Positions 8,806 through 18,535 of a stretch of DNA of 64,000 bases are shown here, in pieces. Below the pieces are notes generated by a model. The model had not been told where the DNA came from. It was given only the letters and a program-made list of their open reading frames with translations, and searched no databases. The stretch is from JAMXLO01 sp963776505 (GTDB lineage Bacteria; Pseudomonadota; Alphaproteobacteria; Acetobacterales; Acetobacteraceae), in contig CAVZNH010000027.1 in NCBI GenBank assembly GCA_963776505.1, positions 35,967 to 99,966 on the forward strand, read 5' to 3'. Every line of letters begins with the position of its first letter. Position 1 is the first letter of the stretch. The position numbers were made by a program, and so were the translations under genes.

Positions 8806-10110
8806 ATGCCGACGCCGACCAGGGCTCCATTCTTGAAGACGCGGTACAGCGGTTACCATCACCGGCACGTTCCGCGTGAGGATACCGAACTCACCCATGT
8901 TGGCCCGGACACGCCCTGCGGCGAGTACCTGCGCCGCTTCTGGCAGCCGATCTGCTACTCGGATGAGTTGAAAGACCTACCGCTGGCAGTGCAAATCCTC
9001 GGCGAGGAGCTGGTGGTCTTTCGCGACGGCAGCGGCGCGATCGGCCTTCTGGAGCGCCACTGCCCACATCGCGGCACGTCGCTCGAGTTCGGCCTGGTCG
9101 GCGCGAAGGGAATACGCTGCTGCTACCACGGCTGGCTGTTCGACGTCGACGGCGCGATCCTTGAGACGCCGGGCGAGCCGGCGACCAGCACGCTCAAGGA
9201 CCGGCTATGCCACGGCGCCTACCCGGTGCACGAGGCGCACGGCCTCGTCTTCGGCTACATGGGACCGCCCGATCAGATGCCGGCGTTCCCCACCTACGAC
9301 AGCTTCAATCGGCCCGGCTATCGACTGATGCCCGGACAGAAATACATCTATCCGTGCAACTGGCTGCAGATTCTCGAAAACACGATGGATGCAATCCACA
9401 CCGCGTTTCTCCACACGATCGTCAGCGGCGCGGTGTTCACCGACGAGTTCGGCGTGTTGCCGGAATTGGAGTTTGCCGAAACGCCTGTTGGGATCATCTA
9501 CATCGCCACCAGGCGGGTCGGCGACAACATATGGGCGCGCATGGTCGAGAACGTGCTGCCCAATCTGCAGCAGGTCGCGCCGATCTGGGAAGACGGTCAG
9601 CAAGCGCATCCGTTCAGCGGCCCAATGATGAGTCGCTGGATCGTGCCGCTCGACGACACAAACACGATGCTGATCGAATTGCGTCACGTCAGCGAAACAG
9701 AAGGTGTCACCACACCGGACTGGTGGGCCGACCGCAGTATAATGCTACCCGGCCAGCTCGCCGCCGACACCTACGAGGAAAGCCAGCGCCGGCCTGCCGA
9801 CTTCGAGGCCCAGGTTTCGCAGCGCCCCGTTGCCGTGCACGGCCTCGAACATCTCGGCACGACCGATCGCGGAATTTCGATGTTTCGCAACCAGATCCGC
9901 CGCGGTATCCGAGCGGTCAAGGCAGGCAGCGAGCCGGTTGGCCTGTTCCGCGATAGCGGAGTGGTCATCCCGACCTATTGCAACGACACGGTGGTGCGCG
10001 TTCCACCTGCAAAAACGCCGGAGCTGGACAAGAAGCTGCTGCGTGACACCGGGCGACAGTTGGCCCAGAGCTACATCGAAGCGCCGCCCCTGATGGCAGC
10101 CGCCGAATAG
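8806..10110 (+). CDS. Rieske non-heme iron aromatic oxygenase, large subunit
   Basis: A 434-aa terminal oxygenase of the phthalate/vanillate-type Rieske family. The [2Fe-2S] ligands are seen as CPHRG (Cys86, His88) and CCYHGW (Cys106, His109). The mononuclear iron site follows in NTMDAIHTAFLH with Asp195, His198 and His203. These enzymes hydroxylate or demethylate aromatic rings using electrons from a ferredoxin and a reductase. AGGAGG at 8794-8799 sits 6 bases before ATG 8806. The neighbouring Rieske ferredoxin at 10150-10518 lies on the opposite strand and could be the donor; no reductase gene is nearby. The substrate is unknown. Confidence 0.93.
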   Translation: MPTPTRAPFLKTRYSGYHHRHVPREDTELTHVGPDTPCGEYLRRFWQPICYSDELKDLPLAVQILGEELVVFRDGSGAIGLLERHCPHRGTSLEFGLVGAKGIRCCYHGWLFDVDGAILETPGEPATSTLKDRLCHGAYPVHEAHGLVFGYMGPPDQMPAFPTYDSFNRPGYRLMPGQKYIYPCNWLQILENTMDAIHTAFLHTIVSGAVFTDEFGVLPELEFAETPVGIIYIATRRVGDNIWARMVENVLPNLQQVAPIWEDGQQAHPFSGPMMSRWIVPLDDTNTMLIELRHVSETEGVTTPDWWADRSIMLPGQLAADTYEESQRRPADFEAQVSQRPVAVHGLEHLGTTDRGISMFRNQIRRGIRAVKAGSEPVGLFRDSGVVIPTYCNDTVVRVPPAKTPELDKKLLRDTGRQLAQSYIEAPPLMAAAE

Positions 10111-10149
10111 GGGTGGCGCCTGCAAGGGCAGCTCGCAGCCAATGCTGGG

Positions 10150-10518
10150 TCAGCCCGGCGCCTCGATGTAGATACCATCGTCCGCTACCCGCACCGGTAT
10201 CGGCCGCAGGCGCACCCGTGGATCGCCAGGATGCCGCCCGGTATCGAGATTGAACTCATAGCCATGCCACGGGCACACCACATGCCGATCCTGCGTGAAC
10301 CGCAGGCCGCGGCTCGTCTGGTCCGGCATGATGATCTCCTCGACACCGTTGAACAGCCTGCCCTGGCACACCGGGCCGCCATGATGGGGACACCGATTCT
10401 CGTACGCGACGAACCGCTCGCCCAACCGGAAAACTCCCACCTCAAGCTCGCCCACCGCGAGGACGCGATAGTCGCCATCGGCCAGTTCGCTGCAGCGACC
10501 GACCATGATCTCGGTCAT
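10150..10518 (-). CDS. Rieske [2Fe-2S] ferredoxin
   Basis: A 122-aa single-domain Rieske protein with CPHHGGPVCQGR and CPWHGYEF supplying the Cys-His pairs of the cluster. It probably shuttles electrons to the Rieske oxygenase encoded just beside it. AAAGGAGG precedes two adjacent ATG codons (10521 and 10518); the second has better spacing. It is the third gene of a minus-strand set behind the amidohydrolase and the 99-aa protein, so the three are likely co-transcribed. Confidence 0.92.
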   Translation of the reverse strand: MTEIMVGRCSELADGDYRVLAVGELEVGVFRLGERFVAYENRCPHHGGPVCQGRLFNGVEEIIMPDQTSRGLRFTQDRHVVCPWHGYEFNLDTGRHPGDPRVRLRPIPVRVADDGIYIEAPG

Positions 10519-10531
10519 CATGCGCCTCCTT

Positions 10532-10831
10532 TCACAGCCGGTTCACCGGACGTCCGAACCACATCGCGATATCGAACAAATTCAACTCGGCGGCGCGGAT
10601 CATCGCACAGGCGGCCACCGCGGTTTCGGTCGCGGTCACCTGATCGCCCTCGAACGGCGCAAGTTCACCCTCCGCCATCTCGACCTTCGCCGCATAGGCC
10701 TTGACCGCTGCAGTCAACACGCGGCGAAGCGCCTCATTCGGAATCGCATCGAGGTCGCCGCACCGCAAAGCCGTTGCCACGACGTCGCAGAACGCGGTGG
10801 CGATTTCCTCAGCCCGTAACGGCGCACTCAC
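10532..10831 (-). CDS. Unknown 99-aa alpha-helical protein in Rieske gene set
   Basis: A 99-aa acidic, probably all-helical protein beginning MSAPLRAEEIATAFCDVVAT and ending LNLFDIAMWFGRPVNRL. I do not recognise a family. Its GTG start overlaps the stop of the upstream amidohydrolase (GTGA at 10828-10831), and its stop lies 13 bases before the ferredoxin start, so it is firmly inside this operon. Position suggests an accessory or small-subunit role in the oxygenase pathway, but nothing in the sequence proves it. There are no metal-binding motifs, signal peptide or membrane segment. Confidence 0.75.
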   Translation of the reverse strand: MSAPLRAEEIATAFCDVVATALRCGDLDAIPNEALRRVLTAAVKAYAAKVEMAEGELAPFEGDQVTATETAVAACAMIRAAELNLFDIAMWFGRPVNRL

Positions 10832-12096
10832 TTGGCAAGCGCCGGCTCAGGCCCGGGCACCTGGGCAAGCTTGTTGGCCGGCACCTCGAAGCCGAACGCA
10901 CGCGCAGCGTTCAGCCCCAGGATGTTGCGCTTCGCCTGCTCCGACAAGAACGGCAGGTCGGTGATCGTCGTCGGCAGATCGAAATCCCAGTGCGGCCAGT
11001 CCGACGCGAACAGCAGTTGCGTATCGGCCTTGATCGCTTCCATCGTCGCCTGCGTCAGCTTGAGATTGCTGGTCTCCAGCGGCTGGCTGGTGAAGTACAT
11101 GTCGCGGATATACTCGCTGGGCCGGCGCCGCAGCATCGGTGCCTCCGACGAGCGCATCATGTACTCGGAATCGAGCCGCTGCATCATGAACGGCAGCCAG
11201 GCGAGACCGCTCTCGACCCAGATCACCTTCAGTTCGGGGAACCGCTCAGGAATGCCGTTGATGATCCAGTTGGTCAGATGGATCATGTTAAAGTAGCAGA
11301 ACGAGATCGCGTGCATCGAGATGAAGCGGTTCATCTGCTTCATCAACTCATCGCCCCAGTGGAAGCCCGAGTGGAAAGCCAGCGGCTTGCCCGTCGCCTG
11401 CAACGCGGCATAGAGCCGCATGTAGCTGTTGTGATGCACCGGCTTGTAGCGCGTCGAGACCACGGTAAAGCCGATGACGCCGGGCGCATCAGCGAACTCC
11501 TCGACCACCTCGACACAGGCTTCGGGATCGTTGAACGGCAGATACATCATCGCCTTGATGCGCGGCTCGCGTGGCAGCAGCTCCTCGATGAGCCAGCGAT
11601 TGAACGCGCGCCCCAGCGCCACCTCAACTTCGGCCTGAGGATGCATGCCGAGCAGCAGCATCGGCGTCGGGAACGCGACCGTGTAGTCGATGCCCATGCT
11701 GTCCATGGCGCGCCTGACCAGCTCGACCTGACGATGCGTGCCCTCGCCGATCACCGCGTCCGACTGCTGCCCGTGCGGGATGCGGCCGAACATGTCCTGA
11801 TACAGCATGCCGGGCTGCACGTTCAGCAGCCCCGGCGGTGAGCCGCCGCGCTCCCTGAAGGACAGCGCTGCGTGACGCAGGTAGTCGTTGTCGATCCGAT
11901 CCGTGACTTCGGACCAGAACGCGGTCTCGGTGACGTGCGCGTCGATGTCCACGATGAAATAGTCGTTCAGTTTGCGCGCGCTCTTCGACGCGTGCGCCAG
12001 CACGTCGCGCGTGTCGGTCCTGTTCGTAATCTTCTCCAGCTCGCGCACCGTCGGGTGCGCAGTGAAGCCGCTATCGTCGCCGCTTGTTGTTGTCAT
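10828..12096 (-). CDS. Amidohydrolase-2 family metal-dependent hydrolase/decarboxylase
   Basis: A 422-aa TIM-barrel enzyme of the amidohydrolase_2/ACMSD-like family. The metal-binding DIDAHVTE lies near residue 50, followed by a barrel His in LAFHSGFHWG and the catalytic Asp in ASDWPHWDFD near the C-terminus. Relatives include aminocarboxymuconate-semialdehyde decarboxylase, LigJ hydratase and hydroxybenzoate decarboxylases, so a step on an aromatic-ring or ring-cleavage product is plausible. It is the first gene of the minus-strand set with the 99-aa protein and the ferredoxin. AGGGGA precedes the ATG. The N-terminal 45 residues are variable. Confidence 0.88.
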   Translation of the reverse strand: MTTTSGDDSGFTAHPTVRELEKITNRTDTRDVLAHASKSARKLNDYFIVDIDAHVTETAFWSEVTDRIDNDYLRHAALSFRERGGSPPGLLNVQPGMLYQDMFGRIPHGQQSDAVIGEGTHRQVELVRRAMDSMGIDYTVAFPTPMLLLGMHPQAEVEVALGRAFNRWLIEELLPREPRIKAMMYLPFNDPEACVEVVEEFADAPGVIGFTVVSTRYKPVHHNSYMRLYAALQATGKPLAFHSGFHWGDELMKQMNRFISMHAISFCYFNMIHLTNWIINGIPERFPELKVIWVESGLAWLPFMMQRLDSEYMMRSSEAPMLRRRPSEYIRDMYFTSQPLETSNLKLTQATMEAIKADTQLLFASDWPHWDFDLPTTITDLPFLSEQAKRNILGLNAARAFGFEVPANKLAQVPGPEPALAK

Positions 12097-12223
12097 GGGC
12101 GTCCCCTGATTGCATCGGCTTGCGTCGGCATGAAAACGCTAACATGACGCCATTCGCCGCGCCAACACACCGGTGTTCGCGTCATGCCTTTCCTTCCGGC
12201 CGGCGTTTCGCCACCTTGGCGTC

Positions 12224-14534
12224 ATGCGTGCAGTTATCCGCGGCACTCGCCGTCTGCTGTTCTGGCTCGGCTTCGTCGTGCTGCTTTTGGCGGCCGTCAT
12301 CACGGGTATGCTGTGGCTCACCCTCCCGCCGCGGTCACAGCAGGCGCGTATCCCCGGTCTCTCCGGGCCGGTCGATATCGGCTTCGATACCGACGGCATC
12401 CCGCGCATCCATGCAGCCAACGCCACCGATGCCGCCGCCGCCATGGGGTTCGTGCATGCGCGCGATCGCATGTTCCAGATGGAGCTGATGCGCCGTGCCG
12501 CCTCCGGCCGGTTGTCCGAGATCACCGGCCCGGCAACGCTTGCTACGGACCGCTTGATGCTGACGCTGGGTTTGCGAAGGCGCGCTGTGGCGGACTATCC
12601 GACCCTGCCCGCCGAGACCCGCGCCATACTGGAAGCCTACGCGCGTGGGGTGAATGCCTGGATCGCCGAGCGCGGACGCTTCAGCGCGCCGGAGTTCCTT
12701 TACCTTGGTCAACCTCAGCCATGGGAGCCGTCCGACAGCCTGCTCTGGGGCGAGATCATGGGCCTGTCGCTATCACTCAACTGGCGCACCGAGCTGTCGC
12801 GCCAGTCACTCGCCGGACACGTGCCGCAGCAGTCGATCGACGAGCTGTGGCCGCCTGCGACCAGCGAGGGACGGCCCGAAGCAGCAGCGCTGTCACCCGC
12901 GCTCAGTCGTATTGCGAGCGAACTCGCCGCCGTGCTGCCGCGCTTCCCAGCCCCCTACACGCTGCCCGAAACCGCTTCGAACGAATGGGCGGTGGACGGC
13001 CGGCATACCGCGACTGGCGCGCCGCTGCTCGCGGGCGATCCGCATCTGGCGTTCGGCTTTCCCGGCATCTGGTACCTGGCGAGGATCGAGACACCGGACA
13101 GCGTGCTGGCCGGCGCCACCGCCCCAGGCGTGCCATTCCTGGTCCTCGGCCACAACGGCCACATCGCCTGGACCTTCACCACGACCGGCGCCGACGTGCA
13201 GGACGTGTTCATCGAAGATGCCAGCCGCCGACAACGAGTACCAGACACCAGACGGCCCGCGTCCGTTCACTGTGCGGGAGGAACGGATAAAGGTCCGCGG
13301 GGAACCCGACCAGATCCTGACCGTACGCGAGACGCGCCACGGACCAGTGATCAGCGACCTCTCCAACCGCAACGGCCCGATCCTGGCCGTGTCGATGGCC
13401 AACCTGGCACCTGGCAACACAGCCGCCGCGGGTCTGCTCGCGCTCAACCAGGCGCGCGATGTGGACGCCGCCGGCAAGGCAGCCGCGATGATCACCGCGC
13501 CGGTGCAGAACCTGCTGGTGGCCGACCGACAGCGCATCGCGTTCTACGTTACCGGCCGCGTGCCGATCCGTCGCGCCGGCGACGGCTCCATGCCAGTGCC
13601 GGGCGATGGCTCGCATGACTGGATCGGCTGGGCAACGGGTGATCAGTTGCCCCATATCGTCGCCCCGGCGAGCGGGCGGCTGGTGAACGCCAATGACCGC
13701 GTCGCACCGCCTGACTTCCCGATCTTCCTCGGCCGCGACTGGTTCGGCGACTGGCGCGCAACCCGCATCCGTGAGCTGCTCGAACGCTCGGATCGCCACA
13801 CCCAGGCCGACTTCGCGCGCATGCAGGTCGACGTGCATTCCGACTTCGCGCGGCAGGTCCTGCCGAAGCTCCTCGCGGTGCCGGTCACCGAGGATATCGC
13901 CCGTCGCGCCCAGGGCCTGCTGCGCGACTGGGATGGCGCCATGACGATCAACGCCCCGCAGCCGCTGATCTTCAACGCGTGGCTGCAATATTTCTACGGT
14001 CGCGTGCTGCAGCAGGGCGAGATTCCGCTGAACGACGGCGGTCCGCTGCTGGAATTCGTCGGCTACGTGCTGTCTCCGGCCGGCGCGCACTGGTGCGGTG
14101 GCGACTGCACCAGCATGCTGCAGGCGTCCCTGACCGACGCCGTCAGCGACCTGACCCGCCGCTTCGGCAACGACCCAACGCAATGGCGCTGGGGTGAGGC
14201 GCATCCGGCGATCTTCGCTCACCCGATGCTCCGCCGCCTTCCGATCCTGGGGAAGCTCGCCACGCTTTCCATCCCCAGCCCGGGTGACGACAGCACGATC
14301 GATCGCGGCGGCCCTGCATACAAACAGTTTCAATCGGTGCACGGAGCGGAGTATCGAGGCGTCTATGACCTCGCCGATCTCGATCGCTCGCTGTTCATGA
14401 TGGCCCCAGGGCAGTCGGGCAACCTACTCAGCCGCCACGCGCGCGACTTCCTCATCCGCTGGCGCGACGGTGCCACGATCACGCTTGGCCCGACACCCGA
14501 CGCAACCACCGCAACCATTCGGCTGACCCCATGA
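12224..14534 (+). CDS. Penicillin acylase family N-terminal nucleophile hydrolase (one frame break)
   Basis: About 770 aa when a frame change near 13225-13235 is bridged. A membrane anchor or signal sequence lies at residues 7-30 (LLFWLGFVVLLLAAVITGML). The alpha chain is followed by ETASNEWAVDG, where Ser252 would become the catalytic N-terminus of the beta chain after self-cleavage; LVLGHNGHIAW is another family motif. The second half (DNEYQTPDGPRPFTVREE onward) continues in the +1 frame to the stop at 14534. These periplasmic enzymes hydrolyse amides such as acyl-homoserine lactones or beta-lactams. The stop overlaps the RDD gene start (ATGA). The break is probably a sequencing error. GTG at 12173 is an alternative start. 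Confidence 0.85.
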
Positions 14535-15029
14535 TCTACCGCGCCACACCAATCGACGATTACTGGCTGACCGAAGGCGTGCTGATCCGCCGCGTGTTCG
14601 CCTGGCTGATTGGACGTGCTGCTGCTCGGCCTGATCCTGACCGCACTTTGGTTCGTGCTGTTGTTGTTCGGCCTGCTTACTCTCGGTCTCGGTCTGCCGT
14701 TGCTCGGCGCGCTGCCGTTCGTGCCGTTCTGCTATCATTGGCTGTTCGTTGCCGGCCGCGCCTCCGCCACGCCAGGGCAGCAGGCGCTCGGGCTGGTCGT
14801 CCGCCGCAACGACGATCTCGGCCGCCCGACACCGCTTCAGGCCGTGGTCTTCACCCTGATATTCTATCTCACCCTCGCAACCACCGGCCTGCTGTTGTTG
14901 TTCTCGCTGTTCACCGTTCGCCACCGGACGCTGCACGACCTCGCCAGCGGCCTCGTCGTGGTGCGGGTAAGGGCGTTGACCGCCGGCCTCGGCTCCTGGA
15001 ACATGCAAGGCGGATCGCCATACGCATGA
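14531..15029 (+). CDS. RDD family membrane protein (one extra base)
   Basis: A small RDD-domain protein, about 165 aa once one G of the GG at about 14612 is removed. The N-terminal piece MIYRATPIDDYWLTEGVLIR ends in RVFAWLI, and the sequence DVLLLGLILTALWF continues in the next frame, restoring the family pattern 'R-x-F-A-W-x-I-D'. Three hydrophobic segments follow, and the C-terminal RHRTLHDLASGLVVVR is typical of the family. Its start overlaps the acylase stop and its stop overlaps the bpt start, both as ATGA, so the three form a coupled operon. Transport function is unknown. Confidence 0.75.
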
Positions 15030-15808
15030 CCTACAGACCGCCGCGCCGGCCGCAGTTCTTCTACACGACGGCCCCCCTGCCCTGCCCCTATCTGGCAGGA
15101 AGGACGGAGCGCAAGGTCGTCACCGAGATCACCGGCCCCGAAGCGGACGCGCTGCACGACCGGCTGTCGCGCGCCGGCTTCCGTCGCAGTCATAACATCG
15201 CCTACGCGCCGGTGTGCCCGTCCTGCCAGGCCTGCATCCCGATCCGCATTCCTGTCGCGACCTTCCAGCCCAACCGCACGCTGCGAAAGATCTGGCGCGC
15301 CAACGCGCTGCTGGAGGGCTTCGAGGTGCCTGCGCGCGCCACGGCCGAGCAGTTCCAGTTGTTCCAGCGCTACCAGGCGGCGCGCCACGGTGACGGCGAC
15401 ATGGCGACGATGAGCTTTTACGATTACCGCGCCATGGTCGAAGACACGCCGATCGAGACCTTCATCGTGGAGTTCCGCGATCCCGACGATCGGATGGTGA
15501 GCGCGTGCCTGGCCGATAAACTCGGGGACGGCCTGTCAGCGGTTTATTCTTTTTTTGCCCCAACGCTGGAGCGGCGTTCGCTTGGGACGCATGCGATCCT
15601 GTGGCTGATCGAGCGCGCGCGGTCGTTGGGACTGCCGTACGTGTATCTCGGCTACTGGGTGCCGGAGAGCCGCAAGATGGCCTACAAGTCGCGCTTCCGT
15701 CCGGCGGAAGTGCTGGCGGGCGGTGCGTGGCGGATGCTGACCGATGCGGATATGGGCGATGGTATCGCTACGGCGGACGCGGCGCTTGTGCCTGAAAGTG
15801 CAGACTGA
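15026..15808 (+). CDS. bpt: Aspartate/glutamate leucyltransferase
   Basis: A 260-aa arginyl/leucyl-tRNA--protein transferase of the N-end rule pathway. It adds Leu from Leu-tRNA to proteins with N-terminal Asp or Glu, marking them for ClpAP. Family features are FFYTTAPLPCPYLAGRTERK at the N-terminus, the Cys motif CPSCQACIPIRI around residues 67-78, and YVYLGYWVPESRKMAYKSRF near the C-terminus. The ATG at 15026 overlaps the RDD stop. Length is normal for the family. Confidence 0.95.
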   Translation: MTYRPPRRPQFFYTTAPLPCPYLAGRTERKVVTEITGPEADALHDRLSRAGFRRSHNIAYAPVCPSCQACIPIRIPVATFQPNRTLRKIWRANALLEGFEVPARATAEQFQLFQRYQAARHGDGDMATMSFYDYRAMVEDTPIETFIVEFRDPDDRMVSACLADKLGDGLSAVYSFFAPTLERRSLGTHAILWLIERARSLGLPYVYLGYWVPESRKMAYKSRFRPAEVLAGGAWRMLTDADMGDGIATADAALVPESAD

Positions 15809-15819
15809 TTGTCATGTGG

Positions 15820-16342
15820 TCACGGACCTACGCGCTCAAGGCTGAACTGGTAGGTACAGCCAGGCGCGCCAAAGCGACCTCGGAGGTCAAGCTGACCACG
15901 AAATGTCGCCCCTTCGAACTGGCCGAATATCCAATCCCGCCCATATACCATCTGCACGCTGCCACCGGGAGCGATCGTCCCGCGGAACCCACCGTACCTC
16001 ACGGAATTTCCCCGGACCCTGAAGCCACCGACCTGCTGATTTTGGATGCACAGACCACCGCCTGTGTCCAGCGGCACTGCAGTGCCGGCATAGGTGCCGC
16101 TGAGATCCACTGCGTCGGACTGGAGGTGGCGGCTGGTTGTTCAGACCCGGCGGCGGACCGACAAGACCTCCGGGCATGGCTGGCGACGGCTGGTAAATCG
16201 GCGTCACGCCAGTCGGGGTGTCCAACAGCACCGTCGGCGCCGTTCCCGAACAACTTGCGAGCAACACACACAGGACTCCGGCAACAGCCGCACTGGCCTG
16301 TCCTGGAGCGGCGACGGGCCGACACCGGCGGTTCCTAAGCAT
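15820..16342 (-). CDS. Putative lipoprotein with conserved C-terminal domain (one frame break)
   Basis: Reading from ATG 16342 (GGGAGGGGAG ribosome site), the product starts with a basic stretch and the hydrophobic segment AAVAGVLCVLLASC, a lipobox ending at Cys. A Pro-rich linker (PPPGLNNQPPPPVRR) follows. The frame then changes near 16115-16130, and the folded part DLSGTYAGTAVPLDTGGGLC to QFSLERVGP continues to the stop at 15820. That part looks evolutionarily constrained, with many Gly and aromatic residues. The two pieces together make about 173 aa. The function is unknown, and the break is probably a base error. Confidence 0.6.
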
Positions 16343-16548
16343 GCTTTCGCTCCCCTCCCGCCTCGCTTCCGAGAGTTCAATTCGATCCCGCTTGGAGGTG
16401 AGCTTGCCGTCGAGATCCATTGTCGGCACAAGATTACAAACGTGAAACGCGCAATCTATGCAAATTCGGCAAGTCACCGCACGACCCATGTCCTGGTGGC
16501 TGCCGAGACACGCGAAAGCATCAGCCCCCGCGTGAGCGTTCGACCGCC

Positions 16549-18133
16549 TCACCCCACCACAAAATTGGCAGCGCGCAGGCTGCCGGGGGCGACACCGATG
16601 ATGTCGATGGATTGTCCGTTGCCGAGCGGCAGCAGCGCTCCGCCGGCATTGTCACTCGTAATCGCGGAGAGCACCTGCGAGGCGTCTGGTGTAGCCGCCG
16701 ATACCTCCAAGCAGGTCGATCACCGCTGACGTATCCGTGGCCAATCCGCTTATCTTGTCGACGCCACCACTCAGAACATAGACGGTCAGTCCCTGCGACT
16801 TGTCGTTGATCGTCGCGTTGACCGCATTGCCGCTGCCACCCAAAAACGCGATGTTGTTGCTGCCGTTGAACACCAATGTCGCGTTGCCGCCTCCCAAATT
16901 CACAACGTCGTTGCCCGTACCGGCATTGACCGTCTGTCCTGTGCCATTGGCGATGGTCGTGCGAGTCCGCGATGTGTCCACCACCAAACGCCCATTCAGG
17001 CCGCCTGTTGCACCGCTGAAGTCGGCAGCATTGCCTGCTGCACCCATCACCGAAGCGCCGGAAGGCAAAGTCACACCGGTAACGGCGAGCTTCGTCGTGT
17101 TCTGCCCCGCGGCAACCTTGTACCTGAACGTCAAAGTACTCGTGCCCGAGCCCAAGGAATAGGTCGCGGTGCCGCCATCGTTCAACGACAGCTTGGGGGT
17201 GCCGGTCACCGTCACCGCCTCGTTCAGCGTCAGCGTGATGGTTGCGACTGCCGCCCTGCCGAGATCGGCCCAGGCTGGGGTGGCACTGATTGCCGTGACA
17301 ATTGGCGGTGCCGAGGGCGGTGGGGACCCGAGAGCGGCGAACCCTTCCGTGTCCACGCCGTCGAGATTGAGGTTCGGGTTCGCCACGTAATATCCGATGC
17401 CGGCAGCAGCGGCCTTCGCCTGGACGTCAGCCACTTTCGCCGCACCGGTGATATACTCGACCGCGACGACGGGCTTGCCCGCAGCCACCAGATTATCCAG
17501 CAGGTTCAGATTGTAGCTTGTGTTCGCCTTCGACACCGGAGAGCCGTTGTCCTTATAGAAAAGCTCCTCCTCGTAGGCCCCATCGATGGCGTTCACGAAT
17601 GTACTGTTCGCCATCAGGTCTTCCGCACCTGAGCTGTTCACCCAGATCTTGAAATTCGGGTCCTTCGCGTGCGCGTAGTCGGCCAGATACTGGATCAGGC
17701 TTATCATTGCACCCTTGGCGTCACCGCCTGGTGCGTGCGCCTTCGCCCAGGTGGTCTCGCATTCATCAACGACATCGAAAAAGGCACCGCCATAGCCTTG
17801 CGTGATCATCTGGTCGATGTAGTTGGTGGCGACAGTTTTCCAGGTATCCGTCCAATAGGCGACCTGATAGTTGCCAGGCCATGATGGATCGACAGGCCCG
17901 AGAACCGAGGATGGCAGCGAGGCGAAGTAGCTGCGATAGTTTTCCGCCTCCCCTATGCTGAAGTACCCAAGCAACAGGCCGTTGCCGGCTTCCATCTGAG
18001 CGACTTGCGCTGCAGTAAAGAGCTGGCTGTTGTCGTTGTAGAGATCGACGACCTTCACAGCGACAGGCGCGGCGGCAATTTGGGCCGGCACGACGCCTTG
18101 CAGGACGTAAATGCCGTTCTCTGGGGTTGTCAT
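16549..18133 (-). CDS. GH114-type (alpha-1,4-galactosaminidase-like) modular protein (one frame break)
   Basis: About 527 aa when a one-base change near 16690 is bridged. Residues 1-275 resemble the GH114 TIM barrel: LLGYFSIGEAENYRSYF, DPSWPGNYQVAYWTD, GYGGAFFDVVDECET, VVAVEYITG. Residues about 290-390 form a beta-sandwich (VTAISATPAWADLGRAAVAT; SLNDGGTATYSLGSGTSTLT). A Gly/Asn-rich repeat region follows (NAGTGNDVVNLGGGNATLVF). The restored tail DASQVLSAITSDNAGGALL to SLRAANFVVG ends at 16549. There is no N-terminal signal peptide; the Gly/Asn repeats and aliphatic C-terminus suggest type I secretion, which is inference. Start at ATG 18133 (MTTPENGIYVLQG). Substrate probably a galactosaminogalactan-like polysaccharide. 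Confidence 0.75.
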
Positions 18134-18535
18134 GGCAGATGCTTCAGGTTGGAATGAGAGGGACCGTGGAAGTTCTGTTAGGCGAATGCGTTTCTCATGT
18201 AAAGACCGCCTTGCTGCGAATAGCTCCCAAAACCTGCCACTTACGCAACGATACATCTGTTGTTGCCGCCAGTCCAGCTACAAAATGTCGCTGACCGGCG
18301 ACAGTCGTTATTGTTGCATTATACGAACCATATCGCAATTATTGAGATGGATCTGGCATCGGAACATTCCCACTGGGTGGCCATCGACCCGATAATTGTA
18401 GGCGCGCTTCATCGTTTCCTACTCGCCGACTTCTGGCATCAGCAAACCCGACCTCGCTCTTCCGCTGGTCAGCGTTGCCCCTTAGCGTGCAGCAACAGGA
18501 CGGCTTGCTGCCGTCCGAACATCAGGGGACTGGAA
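18134..18535. other. 402-base intergenic region with no gene found
   Basis: This divergent spacer separates the GH114-type gene and the STAS gene. It is noticeably more AT-rich than its surroundings (around 18170-18360), so both promoters probably lie here. No tRNA, hairpin terminator, repeat or credible small gene was recognised. Short open frames in it lack family similarity. Confidence 0.5.

Noticed and set aside
10774..11841. 355-codon plus-strand open frame
   Set aside because: It is antisense to the clear amidohydrolase gene and has the skewed composition of a shadow frame.
13215..13240. Programmed frameshift in the penicillin acylase gene
   Set aside because: No slippery heptamer or downstream pseudoknot is evident, and similar breaks occur in many unrelated genes here, so an error is simpler.
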